From contig NC_070558.1 of assembly GCF_026914185.1 (NCBI RefSeq), forward strand, positions 2,170,001 to 2,234,000: a stretch of 64,000 bases of DNA. Reading direction: 5' to 3'. The translations under genes and the position numbers were made by a program. Positions 10,485 to 19,486 of this stretch are shown piece by piece (the stretch's first letter is position 1; each line of letters opens with the position of its first letter). Source of the stretch: Puccinia triticina. Its lineage: Eukaryota > Basidiomycota > Pucciniomycetes > Pucciniales > Pucciniaceae. The notes below the pieces were generated by a model. The model did no database searches and was not told the origin of the DNA. It saw only the letters and a program-made list of their open reading frames with translations.

Positions 10485-11592
10485 AGAGTTGAGGTTTGTT
10501 GTCCATTTCTTCAAAGATGTTGAGCAGGTGCGCCAGTTGCTGGGCGCCTTCCGAGAGAGCCAGGTATTCCGCTGAACAAGTAGACATAGCCACCACTGTC
10601 TGCCTTTTTGAGCCCCATGCGATGCTGTTTCCGTCATGGTTGAGCAGATATCCGGTCGTCGACCGTTTGTGTCCCCCCCCCCAGTTCACATTGGTCCACA
10701 ACGCCAATCCCACTGACCCCACCTTGAATGCTAGTCCTGCTGTCGTCATCCTCCCCAAAAAGCCAATCAGCCAGTCCAACGCGTTCCAGTGAGTCTCCAA
10801 CGGGGCCGAGCAGAATCGCGCCAGTAGGTTCACTGCATACACCAGATCAGGTCTTGTCTCGCACGCCAGATACATTAAAGAGCCAATTGTTGACCTAAAT
10901 GCAGTTTGCTCAATCGGATCACCGTCATAGGTTTCAAAATCAACCTCCGGTAATGGACAGTTGTGAGCATAAACTGGCCGTTGATAAGTGTCCACAATTT
11001 GTTTTGCCATGATTGATTGATTCAGTTTGAGCTGTGGGCCGTCCCAAATAAAATCTATGCCAACCAGACGTTGAACATTATTGGAACATTTCATCTCTAG
11101 TTGTGCTTCCATTCCACGCCAAAGATCATTTAAGAGTGATTTGTCCAATGACAATGCAAAGCCGTCATCTACGTGCAGCCAAATGATGATAAAATTTACA
11201 CTACGACAAAACAAATAGAGAGATGGCTCTATTTCACTGGCCTCGAAGCCAAGCGCTTGAACTGTCTTCTGGAAGAGTTTCCACCAGCAACGGGCAGCTT
11301 TTTTTGTTCCATAGAGAGCTTTCTTCAATCACATGACCTTCCCTTTGAGTGAAGGGTTGATTTCCACTGGCGGTTGAATATAGACCTCCTCTTCAATTGG
11401 GCTGTAGAGATAGGCCAAACTTACATCAAAAGTTGCGGTCGAGAATTTGTGAGAGATTGCAATGGAGATGAGCAGTCAGAGCGTATTCAAGGATGCTGTG
11501 GGAGCATATGTTTCATTATAGTCCAATCCAAGTTGTTGGTTGAAACCCTTGGCAACATACCTCACGCAATAATTATCAATCAATCCATCCGG
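10485..11592 (-). pseudogene. Copia reverse transcriptase and RNase H N-part
   Basis: Contains RYVAKGFNQQLGLDYNETYA (about 11476-11560), then after a frame break KKALYGTKKAARCWWKLFQK, the catalytic block IIWLHVDDGFA and the RNase H segment STTGYLLNHDGNSIAWGS. The usual first RNase H Asp context reads WTNVNWGGG, an apparent Asp to Asn change. The upstream half of RT lies beyond the Gypsy insertion at 23484-23876. Confidence 0.9.
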
Positions 11593-12491
11593 TGTAAGAC
11601 TCAAAAGTGGTAATGAAACCCTTTTGCTGAATGGTGAAGGGTATGATGGAGTTGCAAGCTCTGCCCTTCTGTTATCAGTCAACAAGACCCACCAAGCTAT
11701 GCTTGGCAAGTTTTATTCAAGTGATAGGGTAGGTTGGCTCAAGATGAGTTGTTTGATTGACAAGGTATAGAGCTGATGATTTATATAAGGGTTGGTTATA
11801 ATTGGTAAGGGTGAATATTGGGGGTGACTGTGATTGGTGAGTGATGAACTGAGGAGCTGACAACTGGGGAGGAGAGAGCTCCTTATATAGACAGAAGTGG
11901 AGCCCCACAGGGCTTGTGGGTTAGGGTTTCAGCTGATCTGGACAACAGTGTGAGGGATTTTAGCTGGTGGGAGTAGATACAAATGATGTCATAATGTGTC
12001 AGGGGTACATAAATGATGTCATAAGCATGCAGTAGGGCTGCATGAAGGCTGCGTAAAGTGATAGTCGGCTGCATTAGTTGACAGGTGGATGCAGGGGGTG
12101 CATAAATGACGCCTGAACTGCAGGATCAGTGCGGGATGACATCATAATATGGAAATAGAAGAGTACTTGATACTATGTGATGACTATAGTCTGATTAGGA
12201 GATGTATGCTTGTATCCTGTGATGTGTATAAGCATAATACTGTGATCTTTGACTTGAGACTTGCGACAGGCTGGTGACTGGGTATGCTGAACGTGTGATG
12301 GGTGTCCATTGTCCAAGGGCGTGTAGGTTCCATTCCAGAGGGGCTCCAGTGACGCTTCCAGTGGTGTCTAGGGGTAAAATTGGCCCTAGAATCCATTTCT
12401 GGGGTCCATTTGATGGTATCTTGAGGCCTAGTATGAGTAATTATGTGGCATAGAAAAAACTTTCTATTTTTCCACTTTTCCGTCTACCACA
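11593..12491 (-). repeat. Gypsy 3' LTR
   Basis: 899 bp, next to the polypurine tract on its right side. About 99.4% identical to 22581-23479 by eye (five substitutions). Confidence 0.95.
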
Positions 12492-12492
12492 T

Positions 12493-12505
12493 CCTCCCCC
12501 AACTT
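12493..12505 (-). other. Gypsy polypurine tract, with two more internal copies
   Basis: The minus-strand purine run AAGTTGGGGGAGG lies one base from the 3' LTR and would prime plus-strand DNA synthesis. The same 13-mer recurs exactly at 15658-15670 and 15841-15853, the latter just beyond the end of pol. Confidence 0.75.
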
Positions 12506-12748
12506 ATTGTCTGTCCCCAGACAATTTTGACGTGAAAAGTGCTATTTCTCCAACTGTTGGCCCTGTGACGTGGGAACTTTACATGAGGATTAGCTGAATC
12601 CTTGGAGGCTGGGTTATTTTTACTTCTCTTGGGCAATGCGGCATGAGAGGGTCCGCAGGGTGAAAATTGGCCAAAATTTTGATTTTTGTCAATTTTGGGA
12701 TTTTTCTTGACGAGAACTTTTTGTCAGTTCTGGGAGTCAAAGTGCTGC

Positions 12749-12784
12749 GCGCAGTCCGCAGTCCGCAGTCCGCAGTCCGCAGGT
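12749..12784. repeat. Short CAGTCCG tandem repeat
   Basis: The 7-bp unit CAGTCCG is repeated about four to five times in direct tandem in the antisense-gene segment of the Gypsy element. No further function is visible. Confidence 0.7.
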
Positions 12785-13018
12785 GCGCAGTTGAGCAGTG
12801 GTGCTGCTTGTGCTATGGTGGCGGCCGCAGCTGTTGCTCCAGCGCCTTAGGGTGCGCGCTGTCGAAGCCGCGGGCCTTGGGTGCCGAGTAGTGATCGGGG
12901 ACTCGCACCTGCTTTTGATGGTTGACTGATCGGGCTTCGGGCCCGGGTACTTAGTGTTGGTTGTACCCGCCCAGCAGCTATTCCTGATCCCGCGGGGTCG
13001 TCCGATGCGCCGCAGTTG

Positions 13019-13048
13019 TCTTGTCGGATTACGCGTAATCCGACAAGA
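13019..13048. repeat. Perfect 30-bp palindrome
   Basis: The half-site is TCTTGTCGGATTACG followed by its exact complement. The inner 22 bp are nearly identical to the core of a 36-bp palindrome at 45377-45412 in the hAT element. The CGG/CCG inverted half-sites would suit a dimeric zinc-cluster regulator, or a hairpin. Confidence 0.8.
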
Positions 13049-13204
13049 GGACTGCGGTGCTGCGAATTTCCAGCCCCGAGTTCGGGTCTCAAGTATCTAT
13101 ACCCCTACCTCGCCACGGGGTATATGTATGTAAATATATGTATATCGACCTTACCCCATCGGGGGGGGGGGGTATTGATATGTCTGCACCTCGACCCCTG
13201 CCAG

Positions 13205-13905
13205 CGACTTCGCCGATCTTCCGGACCCTTCTGATACGTCATCGCAGCCGCCGATAGTCAAACCCCAGGTATCCTCAAGGTCTCGACCCAGTCACCCCCA
13301 CACAGCCAGCCTAAACCCTGCTGTTGAGCAGGGTCCCTTTTCCAGGTGAGTTTCTTTCGTCCTCTCTTGATAGTCAAGCCGTTATGGTGTTGGTCAAGGT
13401 AATTATGTAACTTTCAGATTGATTGCCGCTACTACTCGCACCACCATTGATTTTGACAGGTCTACGCGGCTTTTGGTTGGAGATCTGTTTGCCGACCCGG
13501 TATGTACTTCCCAGTTCGTAAAAGTATGTGGTCGTCGGCAGCAACATGGAAATTACTGAGATGCCACTTATCGCCGGTTGTTTAGGTGGCCGGCCAGCTG
13601 ATGATGCTCAGCCGTGGGTCCGTACACCTAAAGTCCCGGCAAGAGAGATGGCCCCGCACTCCGTTCTACTCGACTTTATCTGGGATCGGTAATCGGTCGA
13701 GTCGAACGATACCTCCTCTAGTCGCGGCCGGGTCATGGCTTCCGTTCAGAGCCCGCGCATGGGGCAAAAGTACTATGGTCCTTCTTTCAAGTGCCAGAGG
13801 CCCCTCACAGGATTCGAGGTGAGTATAAAAGGCGAGCCCCTCTCCCCCTTCTCTGTTCATCATCCACCTCGTCTACTTCTACTATAGACCAGCTTTTATT
13901 AACTG
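13205..13905 (+). CDS. Possible upstream exons of the antisense gene(s) in Gypsy
   Basis: Exon-like plus-strand segments with consensus borders: 13205-13345 (ends AG|GTGAGT), 13418-13499 (acceptor TTTCAG, donor GTATGT) and 13586-13818 (acceptor TTTAG, donor GTGAGT), then an acceptor at 13887 with a stop at 13903. The first two join in frame and encode DFADLPDPSDTSSQPP and TIDFDRSTRLLVGDLFADP. In the third, the frame required by phase is less protein-like than an alternative frame, so a junction is wrong or the piece is decayed. It could be a separate short gene or the leader of the gene at 13915. No homology recognised. Confidence 0.35.
13824..13831 (+). promoter_or_regulatory. TATA box of the antisense gene
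   Basis: TATAAAAG lies 91 bp before the ATG at 13915, followed by a pyrimidine-rich stretch, a normal layout for a fungal core promoter. Confidence 0.55.
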
Positions 13906-13914
13906 ATTACCATT

Positions 13915-15377
13915 ATGTCCCATCGTCCATACTATAGACCCTACTTTCCCCCTACCCCTTATCCTTTAAGAAATCGCGGGGCCTCCGCTGGCGCTTCAGA
14001 GCGTGTAAGTAGGGGTTTATATCGTAGCGCAGCTCTTTCTACTCTTCCGTTAACTTGTGTTGCTTGTATTAGCCGGGGTCTTCCGTTCATAACCCCATCC
14101 TGATTTTGGATGGGCCACTTTATCACGCTGAGACCATCACACCAACCTGGATCCAGTGGACCCAGGCTCGCCTGGACGCGTTTAACAGGCCCAACGGCAC
14201 TAGAAACCGGGCCGCTCGGGAACCCGGAGCCCGCCCATTTGTGGTTGATCCGGCCGCGGCGGCTAGAGTAGCTTCGGTAAGTATCCGACCGGATCTTTCA
14301 TCCTCCCCAGGCCGCTGATCCGGTCCAGTTACAGTTTACGGAACCGGTTCGCCCGAATTCAGCAGTGAGGACTCCGTCTCCTCCTCGAATTCCCCCAGGC
14401 TTGCATTCCCGATCCAAGGACCCCTTTGTAAGTTCTGATCCGCTCTGACTTTTCTCGCCTCAGGGATCTGATCGATTCTCCTGCCCTCAGCTTGTTTCGC
14501 CAACTCGTCCGGGATTGGCTTTTAGGACCCCGTCTCCGTCTCGGGTTCCCCCGGGATTTGTGGGGTTGCACCCTCGCTTTCAGACCGCCCCGACTCCTGA
14601 AGCCGCCGGCAATCCACTGACTTCACCAGTATTTCGGCACCAGACCCCCAACCCGGGTCCTTTGCCTGGGTCGCCTGTTTTCCCACCGGCGACCGACTCG
14701 GATCGTGACGTAAGTACTCTCTTTTTGTCCTCTTGTGTTTAACGAACCCAAGACTGATTCATTCTTGGTAGTTTTTGTCCTCTAACCGGGTCTTCTTAGA
14801 TGAGAGCTGGGTTCTCCCTCCGGCTCCATGCCCCAGTAACCTCACGTCACCGACCTCGGACTGTGAGATGTTGGGTACCGAGGCCCTTACCGGCACTTAT
14901 AGAGTTCCTGAGACCTCTTGTGTTTCCTTGGGTTAAGGTATTGACTTGTTTCAGGTTCCTGCCGGCGTTGTCCAGTCTCGCACCTGGAACCCAATCCCTG
15001 AGGCCTCCCGGGCTACTACCCCCGACCTTCACGCGGACGAGGTTACTGACTCTGATGGGGACGTCAGCATGACCAATTCTCATCGATTTCCATCGCCTGA
15101 CGTCCCTGGTGAGTATTGTCTTGCCGACTATCCCTTTTTAAAAGAGTCACAAATCGCTCTTCTCCTTGATCAAGATGCTCCGGAGGACCCGGACGCTGAT
15201 CCAATCGATTCAGCGGCCTACCATCGTCTCTACCAAACCTTTGCCTCTCTCTTTGTGAGGTTCTGCCGCCGCTGTCGACCTTCCAGCAACAACGAGCGGA
15301 TCCAACGCCTCTTCCTTTTCAGAGCCATGGCGGATGAATATCAATCCGCAATTCAACCGGACATTCAAGATGACTGA
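13915..15377 (+). CDS. Multi-exon gene of unknown function, antisense inside the Gypsy element
   Basis: Exons 13915-14004, 14073-14276, 14311-14427, 14464-14709, an optional 14800-14862, and 14955-15377 all join in phase 0. Donors are GTAAGT (GTGAGA for the optional exon) and acceptors end AG. The product is 359 or 380 residues. The N-terminus is Tyr/Pro/Arg-rich (MSHRPYYRPYFPP). Two tandem Pro-rich repeats, VRTPSPPRIPPGLHSR and FRTPSPSRVPPGFVG, are encoded in neighbouring exons. The C-terminal 90 residues look folded and helical (DYPFLKESQIALLLDQDAPE, then FASLFVRFCRRC and RLFLFRAMADEYQSA). I recognise no family. Introns 2 and 3 are only 34 and 36 nt. The orientation opposite to the retroelement means genomic element RNA keeps these introns through retrotransposition. 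Function is not inferred. Confidence 0.6.
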
Positions 15378-15910
15378 TCCTGTAAGTTGATCTTTTCTTT
15401 CTCCTTACGGTCTAGTTCGTGATCCTAACGTGTTTTCTCCTTTGTTCTTTAGATTACCTGTCCTTTTTCTCTTTTTTTTCGTGACTCCTGGGGCAAAATT
15501 TCCACAAGAAAGCCAAAAAAAAAAAAAAAAATCGACATATACTTTAGAAAACCCCCCAAAAAAATGTAACCCCTGAAATGATTAGTTATTCTATTTTATT
15601 TTACTATGATGTTATCTTTTGTTTATCCTTTAACAGAGAATTAATCCATCAGTCCCCCCTCCCCCAACTTCACAGGTTGTCCCCAACCTTCCTATTGAGA
15701 GAGAGAGAAAAAAAAAAGAAAAGAGTGTTTGTTTGAAGTGAGTGAGGTCAATTGAATGAGTAAGTTGTTCTATTTGTCTGTTTGATCAGGTGATGTGGTC
15801 TTTTTTTTTTTTTTTTTTTTTTTGAAAAAGAATGTGAGTTCCTCCCCCAACTTAAAAAACTGACCAGTGTTTATCATTGAACAGTTTAGTCTCTTGTCCA
15901 GGAGAAAGAC
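15378..15910. other. Low-complexity spacer between antisense gene and pol
   Basis: Contains an A-run (about 15516-15530), a T-run (15800-15823), pyrimidine-rich DNA and the two extra polypurine-tract copies at 15658 and 15841. A GTAAG-type donor follows the stop at 15383, so a 3' UTR intron for the antisense gene is possible. No ORF is supported. Confidence 0.6.
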
Positions 15911-18900
15911 TTAGTTCGAAATAATGGATGCATTATTGTCAGAGTTCCTGTTGGAGTTTGCCTCTTCATCATCAGACGATTCAGGTTGAGTGGGATCCTC
16001 GTCATGCTGGATATCGGCCAAGCTTCGTCCTCGTGGGTAAAACCGTTTAATATGTGAAGCTGCGTAAGCCCTCTTCAGTTCTACCCCGTCCAATTCCTCC
16101 AGAATGTAAGAACCCTTTGGTAACTGTTGCTTGATTCGAAAAGGCCCATTCCAGCGATTGGCAAAAAGCTTGCCCCATTGGTCTTCCAAACTCTTATTAT
16201 AAATAAGCACTAATTCGCCTGGGTTTAAAGGTTTACGGAGCCTAGCCGCCATCCTTCGATCCCAGTATCTGACCGAAGAATTCCTAGTTTTCATTAACTT
16301 CTCGTGAGCTATTCCCAGGATCTCTTCTCGACGTTCCAGCTGCATAGTTCTGGCTTCCAGGAGTTCCGCTGTTGTGCTGATTTCAGTCCAATCAATTCCC
16401 AGATAGGTGTCCATTTCTAAATCGACTGGAAGAACCGCCTTTTGGCCAAAGACTAATTCGTAGGGTGAGTACCCAGTCGTTCGCTTGGTTGAAATTCTAT
16501 CAGCAAAGAGTACTAATGGAAGATACTCTCTCCATTTTCCTCCAGATTCACCACACATCTTGATTAAGGTGTCCTTGATTGGTCGGTGTCCTCTTTCAAT
16601 CATTCCGTTAGCCTCCGGATAATACAGAGTGGGTGGTTTGAAAGCCGCTCCAATCTTTTCCACAGCTTTTATAAACTCGTTCTTGAACTCAGGCCCATTA
16701 TCTGCCGAGACTGTCTTGATTATGCCATAACGGTAGACCCATTCTTCCAAGAGAAATTTTCCAATAGTGACCGCTGTTAATTTGACCAAAGGGGCTGCTT
16801 CTACCCATCCGGATAAGTCGTCTCTGGCCACCAGTAAGTATTTGTATCGCCCGGCTTTGATGTGGCAGACGTCCAAGGCTACTCGTCCAAATAAGCTGCT
16901 TTCTCCTGTTGGATGTCGTATCTCCCGAGGTACTAAGGGGTCCCGCTTCTGGCATGGTGCACAGCTCTGAACCCATAACTTCACTTTTTTCTTCAGGCTT
17001 GGCCACCAAAATCTGCAAACTAGTCGCTGGTATGTTTCCTCAAGTCCTCGATGCCCAAGATCCTCGTGAGTCATTCTCAAAAGTTTACTTTGGTAGGCAA
17101 TTTTGGATATAACTAGTTGGGCCATGGGTGAGTGCCTTCGCATAAGTCTCCCATCCTGAATGAAATAATTTGCTGATTTTCGTTTGAGTTTCTGAAACTG
17201 GTCCACATCCATAGCGTGGGGTTTGCGTAATGTCCTTAAATATTCCTTAAGATCTGTCCAAAATCCAGGCGCTTCCCATTCCAAGAGCTCGGTGGATGCA
17301 GCCAAAAAGAATTGGAGCTGAGCGCAAGCTTTAATTACTGGTTCGTCTTCGTCAAAATCCTCTGCGTCATTATAGAACTCGTCTTCCTCATTGCTTATTG
17401 GTATCCTTGAGAGCGCGTCCGGCATTGTGAATGTTTTCCCAGGTTTATGGACCATGTCGAAGGAGAAGAGATGGATGAATGATACCCATCTGGTCATAGG
17501 GGCATTTGGAAGCGAGGGGGCGTTAATCATTTGGATCAAAGATTGAGCGTCAACTTGCAGTTCGAAGTGCTGTCCCCAGAGAAGTGTTTGTAGTTTCTTG
17601 AGGATTCTTGCCACGCCACAGAGTTCAAGTTTTGGCTGAGAATATTTTGATTCCACTGGTGAAAATACCACTGATTCGTATAACACTGGTCGGTTTAACC
17701 CTGTTTCAAGCTCCTGTTGAGAGAGCACTGCTCCTGCTGCGATGAAGCTGGAGTCCACAGCCAAAATGATAAGTCCTCCGTGTTCCGAGTAGTCCAATTT
17801 CTTCAGTGTAATGTCCTCTCCGATTATTTGCTTGAGCCGCTCAAAAGCGTGGTTACAGTCATCGTCCCAGCACCACTCGGTATCCTTTCTTGTGAGCTTC
17901 CTGAGAGGTGCCGCAATCTCTGATAAGTTTTTCACAAAGATTCTAACATAAGTTACTATTCCCATGAATCCTCGTAGTTCGGTAAGATTGTTTGGGGTGG
18001 GCCATGTTGTAATTTTGTTCTTCTTCTGAACTGAGACCCTTCTTCCTTCCTTACAGACCACGTGACCAACAATATCCAAGGCAGGCACACAGCAGGCGAA
18101 TTTTTTTCCGGAAATGGTTAGTCCAGCCTCTTCAATTCGAAACAAAACCCTTTCAAGCGTTTGCGCATATTCCCAAATGAAACGACGTATTCCTGGATTT
18201 TCCTCTAGTACTTCGTCATCGTATGTTGAAAATGGTCCCTTGATGCCGCCGTCGTCAATAAATACGCCTACGTGTTCTGGTATCTCATCCTGAAGAATCC
18301 ACATCATTTGCGCTTGATACACGGCTACTGAATTAGTTGCACCTTGGGGAAGTCTTGTGAGCTGGAATCTACCCAAAGGTGTGTCAAAGGTGGTTAAAGG
18401 CCTTGATTCCAGAGCCAATTCTCTCTCATCGTAGCCTCCCATGATATCGCCTAATCCGTAGCATGCACGTCCTGCAAATGATTCTACAAATTCTTCTGTT
18501 GCCGGTGGCAGCCCTGCGTCTTTAATTGTGACTTTGTTCATTTCTTGTAGATCATGGACTATTCTTAATTTTCCGTCGTGCTTAAGTACGCAAAAGACCG
18601 GGCTCGAGTAACTGGAGGTAGACTGTTCGTAAAGTTTTGTACGAATTCGTTCTCTGACCAATTCTACGTATTCGTCTTTTACAGCAGCCGGTATAGGAAT
18701 TGGTTTCTTCTGCCAAGGCACGTGATCCACCACGGGAATAATATACGGTAACCCATAGGTATGCTTCAAGAGTCCTCGTTCTTCCGGGCTGAATGCCAAG
18801 GCTTTTTCCCAAATAAGGATTAGATTCTTGAAGAGCTTCAACTCTTCTTCCCATAGCCATCCTTCCGGTCCAAAATTAACTACCTTCAGGCTTTCTTCCG

Positions 18901-19480
18901 TAATCCTCGCGGTAGGCTTGAAGTCCGGAGGGTTTGGCGTAAGTGGTGTGTTGTAAGGATCCCGTGAAAGTGGTGGTCGTTGAAGCGGAGGATTTAATGC
19001 TTGAGGAATTGGTTGATTGATTGGTCTGATTTTCTTTGCTACAGGTTTATACTTAGTCATACACCATAGCTGTCCCTCCCTCCAGCTCTGACATAACTGA
19101 TCCTGAAACGTTATGCCTAGCCCTTTTGTGAGTAGTGCCTCCGTTTCTTTGTATATGGGACTGGGTTTAGAAACTGTTGACGATATGGTGGTGGTTTTGA
19201 CAAGAACCATTGTGTGGTGATTTAGTTTTTCTGATGCAGGCTTATTCGCCCGAGTTTCCCGTAGTTTTGTCTTGAACATTTTGAGTAATGTGAGAAAGCT
19301 GTTCAGAATATTCTTGTTTGTTAGCATCAATTTAAAGAAATATTTTTTTGTTTTACTTGATAGAGTTTTGATTGATTTGAGGATTATTTTTTTAAGCCAG
19401 TCAAAGAAACCCGGCGCTTGAGATATAACCCGCTTGACTAGCTGGAGTGAGTTTTTCCCTAGATGAACGCCGGTATTTAT
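15911..19480 (-). CDS. Gypsy Pol: reverse transcriptase, RNase H, integrase
   Basis: Open without a stop from the frameshift heptamer (19486-19480) to 15911, about 1,190 codons. No AUG lies at the start of the open frame, so expression by -1 frameshift from ORF1 is expected. Domains in order, counting roughly from 19330: RT (about 225-430) with LKHDGKLRIVHDLQEMNK, LPQGATNSV and the catalytic VFIDDGG; RNase H (about 520-640) with ILAVDSSFIAAGAVLSQ; integrase zinc finger with HEDLGHRG and CAPCQK; integrase core with ALDVCHIK, SADNGPEF and EANGMIERG (D, D, E). All catalytic acids are present. It lies opposite to the passenger gene. Confidence 0.95.
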   Translation of the reverse strand: MNTGVHLGKNSLQLVKRVISQAPGFFDWLKKIILKSIKTLSSKTKKYFFKLMLTNKNILNSFLTLLKMFKTKLRETRANKPASEKLNHHTMVLVKTTTISSTVSKPSPIYKETEALLTKGLGITFQDQLCQSWREGQLWCMTKYKPVAKKIRPINQPIPQALNPPLQRPPLSRDPYNTPLTPNPPDFKPTARITEESLKVVNFGPEGWLWEEELKLFKNLILIWEKALAFSPEERGLLKHTYGLPYIIPVVDHVPWQKKPIPIPAAVKDEYVELVRERIRTKLYEQSTSSYSSPVFCVLKHDGKLRIVHDLQEMNKVTIKDAGLPPATEEFVESFAGRACYGLGDIMGGYDERELALESRPLTTFDTPLGRFQLTRLPQGATNSVAVYQAQMMWILQDEIPEHVGVFIDDGGIKGPFSTYDDEVLEENPGIRRFIWEYAQTLERVLFRIEEAGLTISGKKFACCVPALDIVGHVVCKEGRRVSVQKKNKITTWPTPNNLTELRGFMGIVTYVRIFVKNLSEIAAPLRKLTRKDTEWCWDDDCNHAFERLKQIIGEDITLKKLDYSEHGGLIILAVDSSFIAAGAVLSQQELETGLNRPVLYESVVFSPVESKYSQPKLELCGVARILKKLQTLLWGQHFELQVDAQSLIQMINAPSLPNAPMTRWVSFIHLFSFDMVHKPGKTFTMPDALSRIPISNEEDEFYNDAEDFDEDEPVIKACAQLQFFLAASTELLEWEAPGFWTDLKEYLRTLRKPHAMDVDQFQKLKRKSANYFIQDGRLMRRHSPMAQLVISKIAYQSKLLRMTHEDLGHRGLEETYQRLVCRFWWPSLKKKVKLWVQSCAPCQKRDPLVPREIRHPTGESSLFGRVALDVCHIKAGRYKYLLVARDDLSGWVEAAPLVKLTAVTIGKFLLEEWVYRYGIIKTVSADNGPEFKNEFIKAVEKIGAAFKPPTLYYPEANGMIERGHRPIKDTLIKMCGESGGKWREYLPLVLFADRISTKRTTGYSPYELVFGQKAVLPVDLEMDTYLGIDWTEISTTAELLEARTMQLERREEILGIAHEKLMKTRNSSVRYWDRRMAARLRKPLNPGELVLIYNKSLEDQWGKLFANRWNGPFRIKQQLPKGSYILEELDGVELKRAYAASHIKRFYPRGRSLADIQHDEDPTQPESSDDEEANSNRNSDNNASIISN

Positions 19481-19486
19481 AAAAAA
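19409..19486 (-). promoter_or_regulatory. Candidate -1 ribosomal frameshift signal, Gypsy ORF1/ORF2
   Basis: On the minus strand ORF1 ends CAT TTT TTA TAA, so T_TTT_TTA (19486-19480) sits exactly in the X_XXY_YYZ phase. After a 5-nt spacer, ACCGGCG (19474-19468) can pair with CGCCGGGT (19416-19409), leaving one bulge. Slippage to -1 enters the fully open Pol frame. The related element at 62726 has the same heptamer in the same place. Confidence 0.7.

Noticed and set aside
14710..14954. Certain inclusion of exon 14800-14862 in the antisense gene
   Set aside because: Both inclusion and skipping keep phase 0, and its encoded sequence is Arg-rich and unlike the rest, so it is reported only as optional.
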